From Oscillospiraceae bacterium (GTDB lineage: Bacteria > Bacillota > Clostridia > Oscillospirales > Oscillospiraceae), in NCBI GenBank assembly GCA_902791215.1, contig CADAUZ010000039.1:1-33350 (forward strand): DNA of 33,350 nucleotides, given 5' to 3'. Shown here piece by piece: positions 31,498 to 33,350 of this stretch. Numbering within the stretch: the stretch's first letter is position 1; each line of letters starts with the position of its first letter. Both the position numbers and the translations under genes were made by a program. The notes below the pieces were generated by a model, which had not been told where the DNA came from, did no database searches, and was given only the letters and a program-made list of their open reading frames with translations.

Positions 31498-31640
31498 GTA
31501 CACTCTGATCCCGTTTGCCAGATCTTGTTATTTTGCTAAATTCAGGGGGAAATCTTAATGTGTTTTTTTCAGATCCTTTGTAGGACAGTATATCATATTA
31601 GGCAAAAATCTTCAACATTTAATTTGGGATCAGAGTGTAC
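31498..31640. repeat. 143-bp MITE-like element
   Basis: The ends are perfect 15-base inverted repeats, GTACACTCTGATCCC (31498-31512) and its complement (31626-31640). The interior is AT-rich and has no reading frame. It lies between the broken recombinase and its terminator. I see no clear target-site duplication. Confidence 0.75.
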
Positions 31641-31665
31641 TAATGTCCTAACAATTCCACGATTT

Positions 31666-31704
31666 GCCGGATCTGAAATAAGTATTCAGATTCGGCGTTT
31701 TTTC
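31666..31704 (+). terminator. Terminator after the broken recombinase
   Basis: GCCGGATCTGA and TCAGATTCGGC pair over 11 positions (one G-U) with a nine-base loop, followed by GTTTTTTC. It was probably displaced from the recombinase by the MITE insertion. I see no clear promoter between it and the next gene. Confidence 0.8.
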
Positions 31705-31760
31705 GTCTCCTGATAGCGATTTCACCGCTTTAGGAACCAATTTATTGAAAGAGTGTGAAT

Positions 31761-32384
31761 ATGGGAAAGGCATATGGATATATCCGGCAAACCCCGAAAG
31801 ATCAAAACGATGTCACTCAATTAACCATGCTGATGGATGCCGGGGTGAACGAAGCCTTTTTATTTGAGGATAAAATCTCAAACACTTCCTCGGATTGTCC
31901 AGCTTTCAGGCGTCTTATCAAAAAGCTGAACCCTGGCGACATACTCTTTGTAACCAGCCTGAATCAGCTCGGCAAGAACTGTGATGAGGTGAAAGAGCAT
32001 TGGAAGGCAATCACAAAAGACTGCAACTGTGATTTGGTCGTGCTGGATACCCCTGTCCTGGATACACGAACCGGAGAAACCATCAAAGACGTTGTAATCG
32101 AAACCTTTGACGCATTCTCCAGAATCAAGAAAAACTATGCCAAGCAGCGGCAGGCAGAGGGAATTGCGGTCGCAAAAGTAAACGACGCAGCGTTCGGCCG
32201 ACCCTTGAAACCCATTCCCGATAGTTTCCCGCTTGTCGCAGACCTGTTCAGCAAGGAGATGATTTCTGCGCGCGGAGCTGCTGAACGGCTGAATGTAGAC
32301 CGCAAAACATTTCTTAAATGGTACAGAAACAGCAACGAAGCGAACCAACGCACTGGCAACGAGCAGGATAACACCAAAACCTGA
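31761..32384 (+). CDS. Serine-recombinase-like protein with degenerate active site (copy 1)
   Basis: The 207-residue protein keeps the resolvase fold: an N-terminal AYGYIRQTPKDQ, FRRLIKKLNPGD, a long helix with [12 protein letters not shown] and a C-terminal HTH (GAAERLNVDRKTFLKWYRN). Compared with the intact family pattern (RVSS, SG-x4-RP, SIDRLGRN, ER), the catalytic Ser reads Thr (IRQT), the RP arginine is Cys (SSDCPAF), the helix pair is SLNQLGKN (Arg to Gln and Arg to Lys) and ER is KK. The fold is intact but strand cleavage is unlikely. A weak Shine-Dalgarno precedes ATG 31761; a GTG at 31755 is possible. It is 31 bases before a close paralogue. Confidence 0.82.
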   Translation: MGKAYGYIRQTPKDQNDVTQLTMLMDAGVNEAFLFEDKISNTSSDCPAFRRLIKKLNPGDILFVTSLNQLGKNCDEVKEHWKAITKDCNCDLVVLDTPVLDTRTGETIKDVVIETFDAFSRIKKNYAKQRQAEGIAVAKVNDAAFGRPLKPIPDSFPLVADLFSKEMISARGAAERLNVDRKTFLKWYRNSNEANQRTGNEQDNTKT

Positions 32385-32415
32385 GAAAAGCGAAAGCAGC
32401 CGGAAGAGTGAGAAC

Positions 32416-32997
32416 ATGAAAAGGATCTATGGCTATATCCGCCTCTCTCCCAAGGAGCAGGGTGAGAACAGGTATCTAAATAAACTGCTGGAAGCCGGAG
32501 TACCGGAAAATCAGGTTTTTACGGATAAGGTATCGAATACGAGTTCTGATTGTGCAGCTTTCAGACGCCTGATCAAAAAACTGAATCCCGGTGACATGCT
32601 TTTCGTTGCCACGTTGGATCACCTCGGTAAAAACTGTGATGAAGTAAAAGAACACTGGAAGATCATTACGAAAGACACCGGCTGCGATCTGGCCATATTG
32701 GATACGCCTGTTCTGGATACCCGTCTCGGAGAGAATGTCAAAGACATCGTAATTGAATCTTTTAGCGCCTTTTCAAGAATCAAACGAAACTACACACACC
32801 AGCGTCAGGCGGAAGGCATTGCGGTTGCAAAGGTGAATGATGCGGCATTTGGCCGCCCATCGAAACCAATTCCGGATAATTTCCCAGCTGTTGCAGATAT
32901 GTATGAGAAGAAACTGATTTCGTCTCGTGGTGCAGCTGAACGGCTGAACGTGGCGCCTTCAACATTCCTCAAATGGTATAGAAACGAAAGTATTTAA
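32416..32997 (+). CDS. Serine-recombinase-like protein with degenerate active site (copy 2)
   Basis: The 193-residue paralogue of the preceding protein shares long identical blocks (KVSNTSSDC in place of [52 protein letters not shown]). It keeps a serine in the first motif (YIRLSPKEQ) but has the same other losses: Cys for the RP arginine, TLDHLGKN for SIDRLGRN (Arg to His, Arg to Lys) and KR for ER. Both copies are open end to end with the same changes, which suggests selection for a non-catalytic role, such as DNA binding. It lies 31 bases before the helicase gene. Confidence 0.82.
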   Translation: MKRIYGYIRLSPKEQGENRYLNKLLEAGVPENQVFTDKVSNTSSDCAAFRRLIKKLNPGDMLFVATLDHLGKNCDEVKEHWKIITKDTGCDLAILDTPVLDTRLGENVKDIVIESFSAFSRIKRNYTHQRQAEGIAVAKVNDAAFGRPSKPIPDNFPAVADMYEKKLISSRGAAERLNVAPSTFLKWYRNESI

Positions 32998-33028
32998 GCA
33001 CTGTCGATGAAAAGGGGGGGAAGTGAAT

Positions 33029-33350
33029 ATGTCCATATCACTTTTCCCACATAATCAGAAGGCCTATGACTCGCTGCTGGAGATGCTGAAAGTGGAACGC
33101 CGAGCCTGTATCATCCACCCGACCGGCACTGGCAAGAGCTTCATCGGTTTCAAATACTGCGAAGACCACCCGGAGCAGTCGGTACTGTGGCTCTCCCCCT
33201 CGGAATACATCTTCAAAACCCAATGCGAAAGCCTTGCCGCCACCGGCGCAGAGATGCCGGGAAACGTCACCTTCATGACCTACGCCAAGCTGTCTATGCT
33301 TGCGCCGGAGGAATTGGACAGCCTGCATCCCGATGTGGTGGTCCTGGACG
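33029..33350 (+). CDS. DEAD/DEAH-type helicase, N-terminal part (cut by window end)
   Basis: The first 107 residues of a superfamily 2 helicase. FPHNQKAYDSLLEML is the Q/N-terminal helix, IIHPTGTGKSFIG is Walker A (GTGKS at residues 33-37), VLWLSPSEYI is motif Ia and the window ends in PDVVVLD, the start of the DEAD/DEAH box. The ATG has a G-rich Shine-Dalgarno (33013-33023). It follows the two recombinase-like genes without a terminator and is probably in their operon. The rest, which would tell a restriction subunit from an element-borne helicase, is outside the window. Confidence 0.85.
   Translation, partial: MSISLFPHNQKAYDSLLEMLKVERRACIIHPTGTGKSFIGFKYCEDHPEQSVLWLSPSEYIFKTQCESLAATGAEMPGNVTFMTYAKLSMLAPEELDSLHPDVVVLD

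Overview
The window looks like the chromosome of a spore-forming, GC-rich Clostridia member, most likely Oscillospiraceae (an Oscillibacter/Lawsonibacter-like gut anaerobe; the genus is a guess). Evidence: a Firmicutes-type Spo0A, dipicolinate synthase genes dpaA/dpaB, strong Shine-Dalgarno sequences, VanW and short HisG/HisZ proteins, and Clostridia-type integrative-element genes. Bases 1 to about 23,200 are clearly GC-rich core genome. From about 23,700 to the end the base composition is more balanced and the genes are those of an integrated mobile element.

Core region. 225-7430 is a compact histidine operon, hisZ-G-D-C-B-H-A-F-IE, almost every junction a 4-base overlap, with an S66-family peptidase (7427-8458) translationally coupled at its end. 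No histidinol-phosphatase gene is present. A bidirectional terminator separates it from a leftward block: hemW, a VanW-domain membrane protein, metG, preceded by htpG and a PAP2 phosphatase. A divergent promoter pair then leads right into a membrane-anchored barnase-type ribonuclease and spo0A. Spo0A carries glutamate where the phosphorylated aspartate should be. dpaA-dpaB run leftward; thyA-folA run rightward from a promoter whose -35 box lies in a repeat. An acyltransferase and a 55-residue small protein finish the core.

Mobile region. A tyrosine integrase, an excisionase-like HTH protein, a hairpin-rich gene-free stretch and a short sigma factor form the end of an integrative element. An IS110 insertion with a candidate bridge-RNA region sits directly upstream of the sigma gene. 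Further right come a zinc-ribbon protein, a small unknown, a LexA-like repressor, a WYL regulator and an XRE repressor, all leftward. Rightward there is a broken serine recombinase, a 143-bp inverted-repeat element, two tandem recombinase-like proteins that have lost several catalytic residues, and the start of a DEAD/DEAH-type helicase cut by the window end. The XRE repressor probably controls the rightward genes through twin operators 20 bp apart.

Most notable observations: the Asp-to-Glu change in Spo0A; a self-contained promoter/hairpin/terminator unit beside the integrase (23361-23679) that looks like an undescribed structured RNA; the pair of intact but catalytically degenerate recombinases upstream of a helicase; an orphan barnase without visible barstar; and several small repeat families (REP-like elements with a RAYT remnant, and two MITE-like elements). 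No CRISPR array, rRNA or tRNA gene was seen.
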